Numbered from the stretch's first letter, positions 8,936 through 17,805 are shown. The stretch: DNA of 64,000 nucleotides from JAAYEA01 sp012689325 (GCA_036841525.1 DAITVZ010000004.1:62001-126000), one strand, 5' to 3'. Numbers and translations are program-made. Notes: generated from the sequence alone by a model not told the origin.

Positions 8936-10297
8936 CTATTTGCCGATGCAGAACTGCTGGAAAATGACATCCAACAAGTCCTCCGAGGCCGATTCGCCGG
9001 TGATCTCGCCCAGCGCCTCCACCGCGGCGGTGAGGTCGATGGAGACGAAATCCGCTGGCAACCCCGCCTCGTGGGTGCGCTGCGCGGCCTGCAGGTGCTC
9101 CAGGGCCCGCCGCAGGGTCTCTTGGTGGCGAGGGTTGCTCACCAGCGGCAGGTCGGAGGCGCTGGCCGCCCCGCCCAGCACCAGGCTCTCGATGTGGGCC
9201 TCGAGCTCGGCCAGCCCTTGCCCGGTCAGCGCGGAAACGAACGCGCGCGGCGCCTGAGGCAAGGACACCAGCTCGGCGCGCGGCGGCAAGTCGGCCTTGT
9301 TAATCACCACGATGGTGCGGCCCGGGTCGAGCGTCGACGCGATCTCGGCATCCGCGGGGGTCAAGGGCGCGCTGCCATCCACCACCCAGAGGGCCAGGTC
9401 CGCGCGCGCCAGGGCCGCGCGGCTCCTCGCCACGCCCAACCGCTCCACCGGGTCCTCGGTCGGCGCGATGCCCGCCGTGTCCACCAGACAAAGCGGGATG
9501 CCGCGCAGGTTCAACGTCTCTTCCAGCGTGTCCCGCGTCGTGCCAGGAATCGGCGTGACGATGGCACGGTCGGCCCGCAACAGGGCGTTCAACAGGCTGG
9601 ACTTGCCCACGTTGGGCCGCCCGACGATAGCCGTGCGGATGCCCTGGCGATAGATGATCCCCTGGTCCGCCTGAGCGCATAGGGCGCGCAGGGCCGCCTC
9701 GGCGGCTGCCAGGTCGGGCGCGATCTCTTGCCCCGGGATATCGTCGTGAAAGTCGATGGTCGCTTCCAGGTAGGCCAGGACGCGCAACAGCGCCGCCCGC
9801 GCCTCCCGCACGCGGCCCGACAAGCGCCCCTCCAACTGCCCCACGGCGACGCGCAGTCCGGCCTCGGTCTTGGCGCGGATCACGTCCAGCACCGCCTCCG
9901 CCTGGGCCAGGTCCAGCCGTCCGTGGAGAAAAGCCCGGAGGGTGAACTCGCCGGGCTCGGCCAGCCGCGCCCCTTGGCGCAGCGCCAGGCCCAGGACGCG
10001 CCTCAGCGGCACGCTCCCGCCGTGGCAATCGATCTCGGCCACGTCCTGGCGCGTGTACGTCCGGGGCGCTCGCATAAAGGACGCCAGCACCTCATCGACG
10101 GTTCCCCCGGTCTCGGGGTCCACGATGTAGCCGTGGTAGAGGCGGTGCGATTCCAGCCCAGCGCCGTCAGCGTCGGGGCGGGCAAAGAGCCTCTGCAGGA
10201 TCTCGCGCGCCTCCGGGCCGCTCAGGCGGACGATGCCGATGCCCGATTCGCCCGGCGGCGTCGAGATGGCGACGATGGTATCATCCAGCGAGCGCAT
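8936..10297 (-). CDS. mnmE: tRNA modification GTPase MnmE (TrmE)
   Basis: With MnmG, installs the (carboxymethyl)aminomethyl group on wobble uridine of certain tRNAs. The 453 residues cover the whole family: N-terminal folate-binding domain (DDTIVAISTPPGESGIGIVRLSG), G1 GRPNVGKSS near residue 230, the G2/G3 region with GTTRDTLEE and DTAG, G4 NKAD, and the C-terminal catalytic FCIGK with its essential Cys. Its start overlaps the 3' end of the methyltransferase gene by 17 bp, so the two are translationally linked. No mnmG is seen in the window. Confidence 0.97.
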   Translation of the reverse strand: MRSLDDTIVAISTPPGESGIGIVRLSGPEAREILQRLFARPDADGAGLESHRLYHGYIVDPETGGTVDEVLASFMRAPRTYTRQDVAEIDCHGGSVPLRRVLGLALRQGARLAEPGEFTLRAFLHGRLDLAQAEAVLDVIRAKTEAGLRVAVGQLEGRLSGRVREARAALLRVLAYLEATIDFHDDIPGQEIAPDLAAAEAALRALCAQADQGIIYRQGIRTAIVGRPNVGKSSLLNALLRADRAIVTPIPGTTRDTLEETLNLRGIPLCLVDTAGIAPTEDPVERLGVARSRAALARADLALWVVDGSAPLTPADAEIASTLDPGRTIVVINKADLPPRAELVSLPQAPRAFVSALTGQGLAELEAHIESLVLGGAASASDLPLVSNPRHQETLRRALEHLQAAQRTHEAGLPADFVSIDLTAAVEALGEITGESASEDLLDVIFQQFCIGK

Positions 10298-11486
10298 CTT
10301 GGGCGTTCCAGGAACAGATCAGCATGGTTGGTCGATCCTCGACCCTGGTCAAGATCAACACCTTGGCCTGGGAGCCATCGAGCTTGAGCTGCTTGCGAAA
10401 GGCCTCCGGGTCCACCGGAAAGCCGCGTTTTTTCACCACCAGCCTGCCCACATCGAGCTGGCGCAGACGCTCCTTGAGCCGCTTCAGGTGGAAGGGATGA
10501 GCCTCCTCGACGCGATAGGCCCGGGCAAAGGGCGTCTCCACGAGCCGATCGCCGGAAAGGTAGGCGATCTCGGGGTGGATCTTGTGCAACCCCTCCGCCG
10601 CGGCCAGTTGCTCCACCAGGTGGGCGCGGATCACCGCGCCGTCCGGCTCATACAGGTAGCTCCCGGGCTTGCCCACCGCGATCGGCTCGGCGAGCGCCTG
10701 GTCGGTGAGGGTGTGGCCGCCGGGGAGCAGGGTGGCCCGCCGCCCGCAGGTCTTGAGGTCCCCGCACCACAGCACCGCTTCCTTGCACTCGCCCTCGTGG
10801 GAGATGAACTCACATTCGGCCTCCACGCCCAGGCGCTCCAGCTCGTCGTAGCGCACGCCCGGGGCGATCTTGGCCGCTACCGCGGGGGCCTGGCGCGCCA
10901 GGGCTGGCAAGACCGAGAGCGGGGGCTCGTACTCGTGAATGGAAAAGGCTCGCCTATCCCCGGCGCGCCGCGAAGGGTCCAGGTAAAGCGCCTCCAGCCC
11001 CGCCAGGTCGAGCCGGGTCCAATCGGCGCAAACTGCCTCAAGCTGGCCCGCCACCCCGTAGGCCGCCGCGTTGGCCGCGGCCATGCGCAGCCTCAGCTCG
11101 TCCCGCTCGACCGCCCAAACCGGCGCCGCCTCCACGAGGGCGATGGTGTCGCCGCCGATGCCGCAGCCCAGGTCGACCACCCGCTGGCGCCCGCGAAAGC
11201 GCTGCGCCTTGTGCCGGGCCACGACCTCGCCGCTGGCCTGTTCCAGCGCCTCCCGCACAAAGTACATGGTCGCGGCGCGTTCGAACTTGGCGCGGGCGCG
11301 CTGGCGCAGCCAGGCCGTCTCAACGGCCGCCGCGGCGCGGCCCGGGCCATGTTGCTTGCCCAGCCGCGTCAAGTGGCCGATCAGGTCCGCCTCCACGATC
11401 GCGCGCTCGGCCAGGTGAGCCAGCAGCGCTTGGCCATCGTCACCCCGCAGCCATGCCCAGTCATCCAGCGTCATCTGATAGGCCAT
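10281..11486 (-). CDS. Class I SAM-dependent methyltransferase with C-terminal THUMP-like domain
   Basis: About 401 residues from ATG 11486. An N-terminal helical part is followed by the SAM-binding motif VVDLGCGIGGD and LYLDPSRRAGDRR. The C-terminal third (KIHPEIAYLSGD, AHPFHLKRLKERL, VVKKRGFPVDPE) looks like the THUMP_2-like region of predicted RNA methyltransferases. It precedes and overlaps mnmE, so a role in tRNA or rRNA modification is plausible but inferred. The promoter at 11503-11531 places the start at 11486 rather than at an upstream in-frame ATG. Confidence 0.78.
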   Translation of the reverse strand: MAYQMTLDDWAWLRGDDGQALLAHLAERAIVEADLIGHLTRLGKQHGPGRAAAAVETAWLRQRARAKFERAATMYFVREALEQASGEVVARHKAQRFRGRQRVVDLGCGIGGDTIALVEAAPVWAVERDELRLRMAAANAAAYGVAGQLEAVCADWTRLDLAGLEALYLDPSRRAGDRRAFSIHEYEPPLSVLPALARQAPAVAAKIAPGVRYDELERLGVEAECEFISHEGECKEAVLWCGDLKTCGRRATLLPGGHTLTDQALAEPIAVGKPGSYLYEPDGAVIRAHLVEQLAAAEGLHKIHPEIAYLSGDRLVETPFARAYRVEEAHPFHLKRLKERLRQLDVGRLVVKKRGFPVDPEAFRKQLKLDGSQAKVLILTRVEDRPTMLICSWNAQDALAG

Positions 11487-11502
11487 CTCGTTCTCCGCCG
11501 CT

Positions 11503-11531
11503 ATTCTACCATGCAGCCTCGTTACGACCAA
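11503..11531 (-). promoter_or_regulatory. Promoter for the methyltransferase-mnmE unit
   Basis: Minus strand TTGGTC (11526-11531), 17 bp, TAGAAT (11503-11508). The start codon follows within about 20 nt of the -10 element. Confidence 0.5.
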
Positions 11532-11572
11532 ACGGCCGCGCCCTGCTCTTTTTCGCCGAAGGGAAACGATGG

Positions 11573-11578
11573 TACAAT
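11573..11578 (+). promoter_or_regulatory. Extended -10 promoter for the amidase gene
   Basis: TGG-TACAAT, an extended -10 without a good -35. Transcription would begin near 11585, which favours ATG 11607 over the in-frame ATG 11577 that overlaps the -10 element. Confidence 0.4.
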
Positions 11579-11606
11579 GGTCGGCACTCGAGCTCGAAAG
11601 GCACGT

Positions 11607-12569
11607 ATGCGGCGCATCCTTATACTATCCATCCTGTGCATTCTGATATACGGTTGTCAGGCGGCGAGCACGCCGCCAGCCAGCACGCCAACCATCACGG
11701 CTGCAACAGCCACGTCCACGTCCAGCCCCTCCCCCACGCCATCGCCAACCGAACCGCCTACCGCGTCGCCCACGGCGCTGCCCACGATGACGCCCACCGC
11801 GACGGCTACGGCGACGCCTTCACCTACCGTGACACCCACCGATACCCCACGGCCTCTGGCCCGCGCGGTGTTGGTGGGCATCGACCCCGGGCATGGCGGC
11901 CGTGACCTGGGCGCGCGGCATTTCAACGCCGATGGACACATGGACTTTAACGAGAGCCAGGTCGTGTTGGAGATCGGTTTGCGGCTGGCCCAGCTTTTGC
12001 GCGACCGCGGCTACGGGGTGGTCATGACCCGCGACGGGGACTATTACCTCAACGACAAGGAAAAGCTGGATATCAACGGCGACGGCTGGTATGACGAGAT
12101 GGACCAATTGCAGCAACGCGTGGATATCCTCAACGCCGCGGGGGCGGACCTGATCATCTCGTTGCACTTTAACGCCTACGAGGGGGAGGACGTGGACGAG
12201 GTCGGCGGCACCACCACCTATTATTGCGCCGCCCGCCCCTTCAGTGACCAAAGCGAGCGGCTGGCGCAACTGATCCAGGAGCATACGCTGCGCGCGCTGG
12301 CTGAGACGGGCTATGACTCTCGGGACCGCGGCGTCCGGCTGGACCTGGAGGCGGGCACGCCCGACGAGCACCTCATCCTCTTGGGCCCGGAGGACGAGGA
12401 CTGCGCGCGCGCCAGCGAGATGCCTGGGGCGCTGGTGGAGAGCCTGTTCATCACCAACGAGACGGAAGCCCAGCTCATGCGCCAAGAGCCCGTCCTGGAT
12501 GCGCTGGCGGCGGCCCTTTTCCGGGCGGTCGAGGACTATGTGGCAGAGACTGCAAGCGATGGACCTTAG
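11607..12569 (+). CDS. Secreted lipoprotein N-acetylmuramoyl-L-alanine amidase (Amidase_3)
   Basis: A zinc amidase that cuts the peptide stem from peptidoglycan. The 320 residues start with a short lipoprotein signal (MRRILILSILCILIYGC, lipobox Cys17), then a Thr/Pro/Ser/Ala-rich linker of about 65 residues, then the catalytic domain: DPGHGGRD (Zn His), FNESQ (Zn Glu), SLHFNA (Zn His) and VESLFITNETEA (catalytic Glu). A short insert after the TRDGDYY segment (residues about 145-165, rich in D and N) is unusual. AAAGG precedes ATG 11607. Its stop overlaps the next gene by 11 bp. Confidence 0.9.
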   Translation: MRRILILSILCILIYGCQAASTPPASTPTITAATATSTSSPSPTPSPTEPPTASPTALPTMTPTATATATPSPTVTPTDTPRPLARAVLVGIDPGHGGRDLGARHFNADGHMDFNESQVVLEIGLRLAQLLRDRGYGVVMTRDGDYYLNDKEKLDINGDGWYDEMDQLQQRVDILNAAGADLIISLHFNAYEGEDVDEVGGTTTYYCAARPFSDQSERLAQLIQEHTLRALAETGYDSRDRGVRLDLEAGTPDEHLILLGPEDEDCARASEMPGALVESLFITNETEAQLMRQEPVLDALAAALFRAVEDYVAETASDGP

Positions 12570-13467
12570 CGTCGAGCTGGCGCCCAGCCAAAAGCTGGGC
12601 CTGCCCCTGCGCAATCCCATCATGATCGCCTCGGGCTTTGGCGGTTATAGCGTCGAGCTGGCCAAGGCCGGGGACCTCTCCCGGCTGGGCGCGCTGGTGA
12701 CGGGGCCAGTGAGCCGCCGAGCCTGGCCAGGCGCGGCGCAGCCTAGGCTGCGCGAGGTGCCGGGAGGGTATCTCGCGCGCACCGGCAAGCAGAACCCGGG
12801 GCTGCGCAGCGTGCTGCGGGACCATGCGCGGGCCTGGGCCAACCTGGGCCTGCCGATCATCGTGCGGCTGGCCGGGGCCGATGGCTATGAGCAGGCCTCC
12901 GTCGCCGCCCGCCTGGAGAGCGTCGCCGGGGTGGCGGGATTCGAGATGAGCATCGCCGGATCGGAAGACGACGAGGAGCGACTGGCGCTGGGGCTGGAGG
13001 CCGTGGAGGCCGTGCGCGAGGCAACGGTTTTGCCCCTGATCGTCAGCCTGCCCTTTCCCGTGGCCGCCAGCCTGCCCCGGCAGTGCGCCGAGGCGGGCGC
13101 GGATGCGCTCTGCCTCACCAGCTCGCTCCTGGGCACGGCGCCCTCAAGCGAAGGGCGCGCAGCCTGGCAGGGCCAGTTCTTTGGCCCCGCGGTGCTCCCC
13201 CTGGTCCTACGCGAGTTCGAGCGCGTGGCCGCCAGCAGCGACCTGCCGCTGATCGGACGGGGCGGCATCCACACCTCGGAGGATGCCCTGGCCTTTCTGC
13301 GGATGGGGGCGCAGGCGGTGCAGATCGACAGCGCGGTCTTGCGGCAGCCGACGGCGCCGTGGGATATCCTGGCGGGGCTGGAGCAGTGGATGGCGCAGGA
13401 GGGAGCGCGCGGCATCGCCGAGGTCATCGGCAGCGCGCGGCGCCAGGGAAACCCTAGCGATCGATGA
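12559..13467 (+). CDS. Dihydroorotate-dehydrogenase-like flavoprotein lacking the catalytic residues
   Basis: A 302-residue TIM-barrel protein aligned over its whole length to class 1 PyrD: LRNPIMIASGFGGYSVELA, LGALVTGPVSRRAWPG, ARTGKQNPGL, and the FMN phosphate region LIGRGGIHTSEDALAFLRMG then AQAVQIDSAVL. Residues known to be essential in PyrD are changed: VTKT has become VTGP, the SCPN loop with the catalytic Cys/Ser is replaced by EMSIAGSEDDEE, and the Lys after the next strand is replaced (VSLPFP). It probably binds FMN but is unlikely to be a normal dihydroorotate dehydrogenase. The start may instead be ATG 12538. Confidence 0.72.
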   Translation: MDLSVELAPSQKLGLPLRNPIMIASGFGGYSVELAKAGDLSRLGALVTGPVSRRAWPGAAQPRLREVPGGYLARTGKQNPGLRSVLRDHARAWANLGLPIIVRLAGADGYEQASVAARLESVAGVAGFEMSIAGSEDDEERLALGLEAVEAVREATVLPLIVSLPFPVAASLPRQCAEAGADALCLTSSLLGTAPSSEGRAAWQGQFFGPAVLPLVLREFERVAASSDLPLIGRGGIHTSEDALAFLRMGAQAVQIDSAVLRQPTAPWDILAGLEQWMAQEGARGIAEVIGSARRQGNPSDR

Positions 13468-13891
13468 TGAGCGTCACCGGCCCATCGTTGTGGATCTCGA
13501 CCAGCATCATGGCTTGAAAGACGCCGGTTTCCACCCGCACCCCCTCGGCGCGCAGCAACTCGGCAAAGCGAGCGATGAGCGGCTCCGCCACCTCGGGGCG
13601 CGCGGCCTCGGAAAAGCTGGGGCGGCGGCCATGCTGGGCGTCGCCATAGAGGGTGAACTGGGAGACCACCAGAGCGCTGCCGCCCATCTCGAGGAGCGAG
13701 CGGTTCATCTTGCCGTTCTCGTCCTCAAAGATGCGCAAATGGGCCACCTTCTGGGCCAGCCACGCCGCCTGCGCCTCGGCATCGCCCTCGCGCACGCCCA
13801 CCAGGATCACCAGGCCCGCGCCGATGGCGCCGACCACCTGCCCATCCACGCTCACCGAAGCGCGGCGCACCCGCTGGATCACCACTCGCAT
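13454..13891 (-). CDS. dtd: D-aminoacyl-tRNA deacylase
   Basis: Removes D-amino acids mischarged on tRNA. The 145 residues cover the full family: MRVVIQRVRRASVSVDG at the start, VSQFTLYGD near residue 78 and the NDGPVT motif near the C-terminus, all diagnostic of Dtd. AGGAGAG precedes the ATG. It converges on the PyrD-like gene with a 14-bp tail-to-tail overlap, so no terminator fits between them. Confidence 0.95.
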   Translation of the reverse strand: MRVVIQRVRRASVSVDGQVVGAIGAGLVILVGVREGDAEAQAAWLAQKVAHLRIFEDENGKMNRSLLEMGGSALVVSQFTLYGDAQHGRRPSFSEAARPEVAEPLIARFAELLRAEGVRVETGVFQAMMLVEIHNDGPVTLIIDR

Positions 13892-13908
13892 CGCGCATCT
13901 CTCCTATT

Positions 13909-13936
13909 TGCCATAATGAGAGCGATCTGGTATGAT
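13909..13936 (+). promoter_or_regulatory. Promoter for the small gene at 13965
   Basis: TTGCCA (13909-13914), 16 bp, TATGAT (13931-13936), followed by AAGGAG and ATG 13965. Confidence 0.5.
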
Positions 13937-13964
13937 ATCCCTTACCTAGGCCAAGGAGCGTCCA

Positions 13965-14264
13965 ATGCTCAAGATACTGATGAGCTGGGACATCGTGCCC
14001 AGCAAAGAGAAGGATTTCCTGGACTTTTTGCTGCAGGACTTTACGCCAGCGGTCCAAAAGCTCGGCATCCAACCCACCGATGCCTGGCTCACCGTCTATG
14101 GGCGGGGGCCGCAGGTGCTGGCCGGGGGGATCGTGGATGACGATGCGGCGGCCTTTTCCATCCTCGCCAGCGACGAATGGCGCAGCCTGGAGCAGCGGCT
14201 CCTCAAGATGGTCACCAATTACCGGCGCCGGGTGATCCAGGCGGAAGGCGGTTTTCAGCTCTGA
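13965..14264 (+). CDS. Small conserved-looking protein, function unknown
   Basis: A 99-residue, probably cytoplasmic protein. It opens with MLKILMSWDIVPSKEKDFLD and has the beta-alpha-beta-beta-alpha-beta periodicity of a dimeric ferredoxin-like (ABM/EthD-type) barrel; VTNYRRRVIQAEGGFQL closes it. A good promoter and AAGGAG site make it a real gene. No catalytic motif seen. It ends just before a hairpin shared with the convergent FmdB-type gene. Confidence 0.7.
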   Translation: MLKILMSWDIVPSKEKDFLDFLLQDFTPAVQKLGIQPTDAWLTVYGRGPQVLAGGIVDDDAAAFSILASDEWRSLEQRLLKMVTNYRRRVIQAEGGFQL

Positions 14265-14305
14265 TAAAAGACAAGAGCACCGGCCTGCTTGAGCCGTGCT
14301 CTTGT
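14265..14305 (-). terminator. Terminator of the FmdB-type gene
   Basis: Stem ACAAGAGCAC-cGGC / GCCG-TGCTCTTGT at 14271-14305. On the minus strand it is followed by CTTTTAT, giving a rho-independent terminator for the leftward gene. The stem may also stop the convergent transcript, but there is no T run on that side. Confidence 0.7.
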
Positions 14306-14335
14306 GGTAGTATCGATTCGGTTGATCTCGTGCGC

Positions 14336-14611
14336 TCAGTCCGCCTTGGCAGGCGCGCTCTTGGTCTCGCTGGCGGCGGCGCTGCTGGGCTCGTTGCTCT
14401 TGCTCTCGCTCTTGGGCGTGCCCAGGGTCGAAGAAGAACGGTTATCGGTGCAATAGAACCCCGATCCCTTAAAGATGATCCCCACGGGATGGATGAGCCG
14501 GTGCACCGCCCCGGAACACTCTGGACACGTCTTCAGAGGTTCCGCCGTAATCCGCTCCTTGCGCTCAAAGTGGATGCCACAGGACTCGCATTCATACTCG
14601 TAAAGCGGCAT
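14336..14611 (-). CDS. FmdB-family zinc ribbon protein
   Basis: A 91-residue protein. MPLYEYECESCGIHFE, then CPECSG with HPVGIIFKGSGFYCTD, gives the CxxC-x(n)-CxxC zinc ribbon and the following conserved segment of the FmdB/CxxC_CxxC_SSSS family. The tail from residue 60 is low-complexity Ser/Lys/Ala/Glu. GGAGG precedes the ATG. Named after a putative regulator of a formamidase operon; its actual function is not established. Confidence 0.85.
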   Translation of the reverse strand: MPLYEYECESCGIHFERKERITAEPLKTCPECSGAVHRLIHPVGIIFKGSGFYCTDNRSSSTLGTPKSESKSNEPSSAAASETKSAPAKAD

Positions 14612-14696
14612 ACCCTGTATTACCTCCTGAAATCACCCTCTAGCAAGCAGCCTGTTCCTCGTTCAGCTAGTTTGTGATTGGCTAATCCAAGCGGAT

Positions 14697-14725
14697 ATTA
14701 TACTCGCATTTCGGCCAAATGCCAA
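14697..14725 (-). promoter_or_regulatory. Promoter for the FmdB-type gene
   Basis: Minus strand TTGGCA (14720-14725), 17 bp, TATAAT (14697-14702), preceded by GAG. The leader is about 80 nt. Confidence 0.65.
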
Positions 14726-14744
14726 GCCCCCGGAAGGGCTCGGC
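14721..14744 (-). terminator. Weak terminator hairpin after lepB
   Basis: GCC-a-AGCCC / GGGCT-c-GGC stem with loop CCGGAA, about 40 bp after the lepB stop on the minus strand, followed only by ATTTGG. The stem overlaps the -35 box of the next promoter. Confidence 0.4.
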
Positions 14745-14780
14745 GGCCAAGTCTTATACAACTCTAATACAGCGGGTTCG

Positions 14781-15350
14781 CTAGCGGATAAAGCCGATGT
14801 CGCTGATCGGCCAATAGCAGAACCAGGCCCGGCCGACCAGGTACTCTTTGTGCACCATGCCGAAGGAACGCGAGTCGCTGCTATAGCCCCGGTTATCCCC
14901 CAGGACAAAGTAGCAATCCTCCGGCACCACCTCGCGCGCATGGCTGCTAAAGGTGAGTTGAGTCAGATAGGGCTCTTGGAAGAGCTGTCCATCCACAAAG
15001 ATGTGCCCTTCCCGGATGTCGATCACCTCGCCGGGCAGGCCGATGATCCTCTTGATGAGGGGCGGGCCAGGGCGATCCGGCAGCTTGAGGACCACGATGT
15101 CGCCGCGCTGGGGTTGGGTGAAGCGGTAGGAGAGCTTTTCGATGATCAGCCGTTGATCGTTGTGCAGGTTCGGCTCCATGCTCAGCCCTTCCACGCGCGT
15201 GGCCTGGGCGATGAACAGGTTGAACACCAAAACGATCAACAGGGCAGGGACAAACGTGCCCAGGATGTCCCTGCCCCATGCTTTCAGCTCTTGCCAGGCG
15301 GATGGAGATGAGCCCGGCGTGACGCCGAGATCATCGGGCGATTGAGCCAT
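14781..15350 (-). CDS. lepB: Signal peptidase I
   Basis: Cleaves signal peptides of exported proteins at the outer face of the membrane. The 189 residues comprise one N-terminal membrane segment (about 33-50), then box B with the catalytic Ser in VEGLSMEPNL, box D with the catalytic Lys in IKRIIGLPGE, and box E GDNRGYSSDSR. Size fits Gram-positive-type SPase I. It follows pnp by 24 bp on the same strand, so it is probably cotranscribed with it. It likely serves the many secreted proteins in this window. Confidence 0.95.
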   Translation of the reverse strand: MAQSPDDLGVTPGSSPSAWQELKAWGRDILGTFVPALLIVLVFNLFIAQATRVEGLSMEPNLHNDQRLIIEKLSYRFTQPQRGDIVVLKLPDRPGPPLIKRIIGLPGEVIDIREGHIFVDGQLFQEPYLTQLTFSSHAREVVPEDCYFVLGDNRGYSSDSRSFGMVHKEYLVGRAWFCYWPISDIGFIR

Positions 15351-15374
15351 GGCCTCGATGCGCCTCCGTGAGTA

Positions 15375-17552
15375 TTACCGACGGCCGCGGCGGTCGCCGT
15401 AGCCTCCCCGATCCGGACGATCGCCACGCGGGCGGCTCGGCGGGCGCTGGTCCCGAGACCGCGCTTCCTCCGCCGTCCATCCCTCCAGCACGGCCTGGCG
15501 CGACAGCCTGATCTTGCCATCGCCGCCGATATCGGTGACCATGACCATGATCTCGTCGCCGACCTGGACCACATCCTCCACGCTGGGGACGCGATAGTCC
15601 GCCAGTTGTGAGATGTGTACCAGGCCCTCTCGGCCGGGGAGGATCTCCACAAAAGCGCCAAAGTCCGTGGTGCGGACGACGGTGCCGGTATAGATCTTGC
15701 CGATCTCGGCCTCTTCGGTCAGGCCGCGGATGAGGTCCTCGGCCTTTTTGCCGCTGGGGCCGTCGGGCGCCGAGATATAGACCGAGCCATCGTCCTCGAT
15801 ATCGATCTCGGCGCCGGACTGCTCGATGATGCTACGGATCATCTTGCCGCCGGGGCCAATGACCGTGCCGATCTTTTCGGGATCGATCTTGATGATGGTG
15901 ATGCTGGGCGCATAGGGTGAAAGCTGCGTCCTGGGGGCGGTGATCGCCTCGCGCATTTTGCCCAGGATGTACATCCGGCCCTCGTGCGCCTGCTCCAACG
16001 CTTGCTTGAGGATCGCGGGGCTCAGGCCAGAGATCTTGATGTCCATCTGCAGGGCCGTGATGCCCTTTTCCGTGCCCGTGACCTTGAAATCCATGTCGCC
16101 CAGCGCGTCTTCCTGGCCCTGGATATCCGTGAGGACCGCGAACTGGTCCCCTTCCTTGATCAGGCCCATCGCCACGCCCGCGACCATGTCCTTGATCGGC
16201 ACGCCGGCGTCCATCAGCGCCAGGGTGCTGGCGCAGGTGCTGGCCATGGAGGTCGAGCCGTTGGAGGACATGACCTCAGAGACCACGCGAATGGTGTAGG
16301 GGAAGGTGTCCTTGCCGGGGACCACGGGGACCAGGGCGCGCTCGGCCAGCGCACCGTGGCCGATCTCGCGGCGACGCGGCCCGCGCAGCGGGTAGGCTTC
16401 GCCGGTAGAATAGGGCGGAAAGTTGTAATGGTGCAGATAGTGCTTGGTGCCGGTGTTCTCGACGCCTTCCACCACCTGCTCATCGCCCACGGTGCCCAGC
16501 GTGACCAGGGAGAGCACCTGGGTCTCGCCGCGGGTGAACAACCCCGACCCATGGGTCCGCGGGATCAGCCCGACTTCGCAAGTGATCGGGCGGATGGTCT
16601 TGGTGTTGCGCCCGTCGGGGCGAATGCCCTGGTCCAGGATGCGGCGGCGCACCGCGGCCTTGTGGACCTTGCCAAAGGCCTCCGAGATATCCGCGGCCTC
16701 GTAGGTTTCCCCAAGGTGTTGCTTGACTTCGGCCTTGAGGGCGTCCACGGCGTCGGCCTGGGCCTGCTTGGCGGTCGCGCTGGCCAGAACGGCGCTGAAG
16801 CGGTCGCCCACATAGTCCTTGACGGCGGCGACCACGGCATCGTCCACGCCGAACATCGGAAAGTCAGCCTTGGGCTTGCCGATCTGGGCCGCCATCTCTT
16901 CCTGCATGCGGATCGTGTCCTGGTAGGCGGCGTGCCCCAGGGCCAGCGCCTCCAGCATGACCTCTTCCGAGACCTCGGTGGCCCCGGCTTCCACCATCAA
17001 CACGGCATCCTTGGTCCCAGCCATGCGCAGATCGAGCGTGCTCTGGGCCATCTGGGACTTGGTGGGATTGACGACCAACTGGCCGTCGATGTAGCCGATG
17101 CGGGTGGCGCCGACGGGGCCGCCGAAGGGGATATCGGAGATCATCAGCGCCGCCGAGGCGCCGATGATGGAGAGGATATCGAGCTGGTGCTCTTGATCCA
17201 CCGAGAGCGAGGTGATGATGATCTGCACATCATTGCGCAGGCCCTTGGAGAAGAGCGGGCGCAACGGGCGGTCCACCAACCGGCAGAGCAGGGTGTTGTC
17301 CTCGTTGGGACGGCCCTCGCGCTTGAAAAAGCCGCCGGGGAACTTGCCCGCGGCGTACTGCCGCTCATCATAATCAACGGTCAGCGGGAAAAAGTCGGTT
17401 CCTTCCCGGACCTGCTTGGCCGCCGTGGCGGTGACCAAGGCCATGCTATCGCCGGAGCGGATAACCACCGCGCCGCCCGCCTGGTTGGCGAGTTTGCCGG
17501 TTTCGATGGTGATGGTGTCCTCACCGAGCTTGGCCGAAAACGTGCTTATCAT
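15375..17552 (-). CDS. pnp: Polyribonucleotide nucleotidyltransferase (PNPase)
   Basis: Phosphorolytic 3'-5' exoribonuclease of the degradosome. The 725 residues show two RNase PH cores, the second with FTRGETQVLSLVTLGT and SSNGSTSMAS (phosphate site), and acidic metal residues in DALGDMDFKVTGT. Next come a KH domain (GTVIGPGGKMIR) and an S1 domain (GKIYTGTVVRTTDFGAFVEI). The tail from about residue 695 is Arg/Gly/Asp-rich, often seen as an RNA-binding extension. It lies downstream of rpsO as in many bacteria, but the rpsO terminator at 17701-17751 separates them. Confidence 0.97.
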   Translation of the reverse strand: MISTFSAKLGEDTITIETGKLANQAGGAVVIRSGDSMALVTATAAKQVREGTDFFPLTVDYDERQYAAGKFPGGFFKREGRPNEDNTLLCRLVDRPLRPLFSKGLRNDVQIIITSLSVDQEHQLDILSIIGASAALMISDIPFGGPVGATRIGYIDGQLVVNPTKSQMAQSTLDLRMAGTKDAVLMVEAGATEVSEEVMLEALALGHAAYQDTIRMQEEMAAQIGKPKADFPMFGVDDAVVAAVKDYVGDRFSAVLASATAKQAQADAVDALKAEVKQHLGETYEAADISEAFGKVHKAAVRRRILDQGIRPDGRNTKTIRPITCEVGLIPRTHGSGLFTRGETQVLSLVTLGTVGDEQVVEGVENTGTKHYLHHYNFPPYSTGEAYPLRGPRRREIGHGALAERALVPVVPGKDTFPYTIRVVSEVMSSNGSTSMASTCASTLALMDAGVPIKDMVAGVAMGLIKEGDQFAVLTDIQGQEDALGDMDFKVTGTEKGITALQMDIKISGLSPAILKQALEQAHEGRMYILGKMREAITAPRTQLSPYAPSITIIKIDPEKIGTVIGPGGKMIRSIIEQSGAEIDIEDDGSVYISAPDGPSGKKAEDLIRGLTEEAEIGKIYTGTVVRTTDFGAFVEILPGREGLVHISQLADYRVPSVEDVVQVGDEIMVMVTDIGGDGKIRLSRQAVLEGWTAEEARSRDQRPPSRPRGDRPDRGGYGDRRGRR

Positions 17553-17700
17553 ATGGTTCTTCCTTCCCTTACCTTGGGTTAGGGCCCGCGGTCAGGGACT
17601 GGAGACTGGGCCTTACTGGTCGCGCCTGTAGTTTGTCAAAAGCGACAAGTAAGAAACACTCTCCAATTCCTGGTCCCGCGCCCTACCTTCTCCTATTTCC

Positions 17701-17751
17701 ACTTAAAACAAACGAGTAGATGGATAGCTTGAGCCACTCCACCTACTCGTT
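17701..17751 (-). terminator. Intrinsic terminator of rpsO
   Basis: AACGAGTAGATGG (17711-17723) pairs with CCACCTACTCGTT (17739-17751), one mismatch. On the minus strand the stem is followed by TGTTTTAAG. It lies between rpsO and pnp; readthrough would still feed pnp. Confidence 0.75.
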
Positions 17752-17805
17752 CCACTACCCTATGCCACACGATGAGCCCGACAGAAACCCTGTCCGGGCC
17801 CCTGC

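Noticed and set aside
15984..17582. Plus-strand ORF of 532 codons over pnp
   Set aside because: Antisense to a complete PNPase; no ribosome site or recognisable domain.
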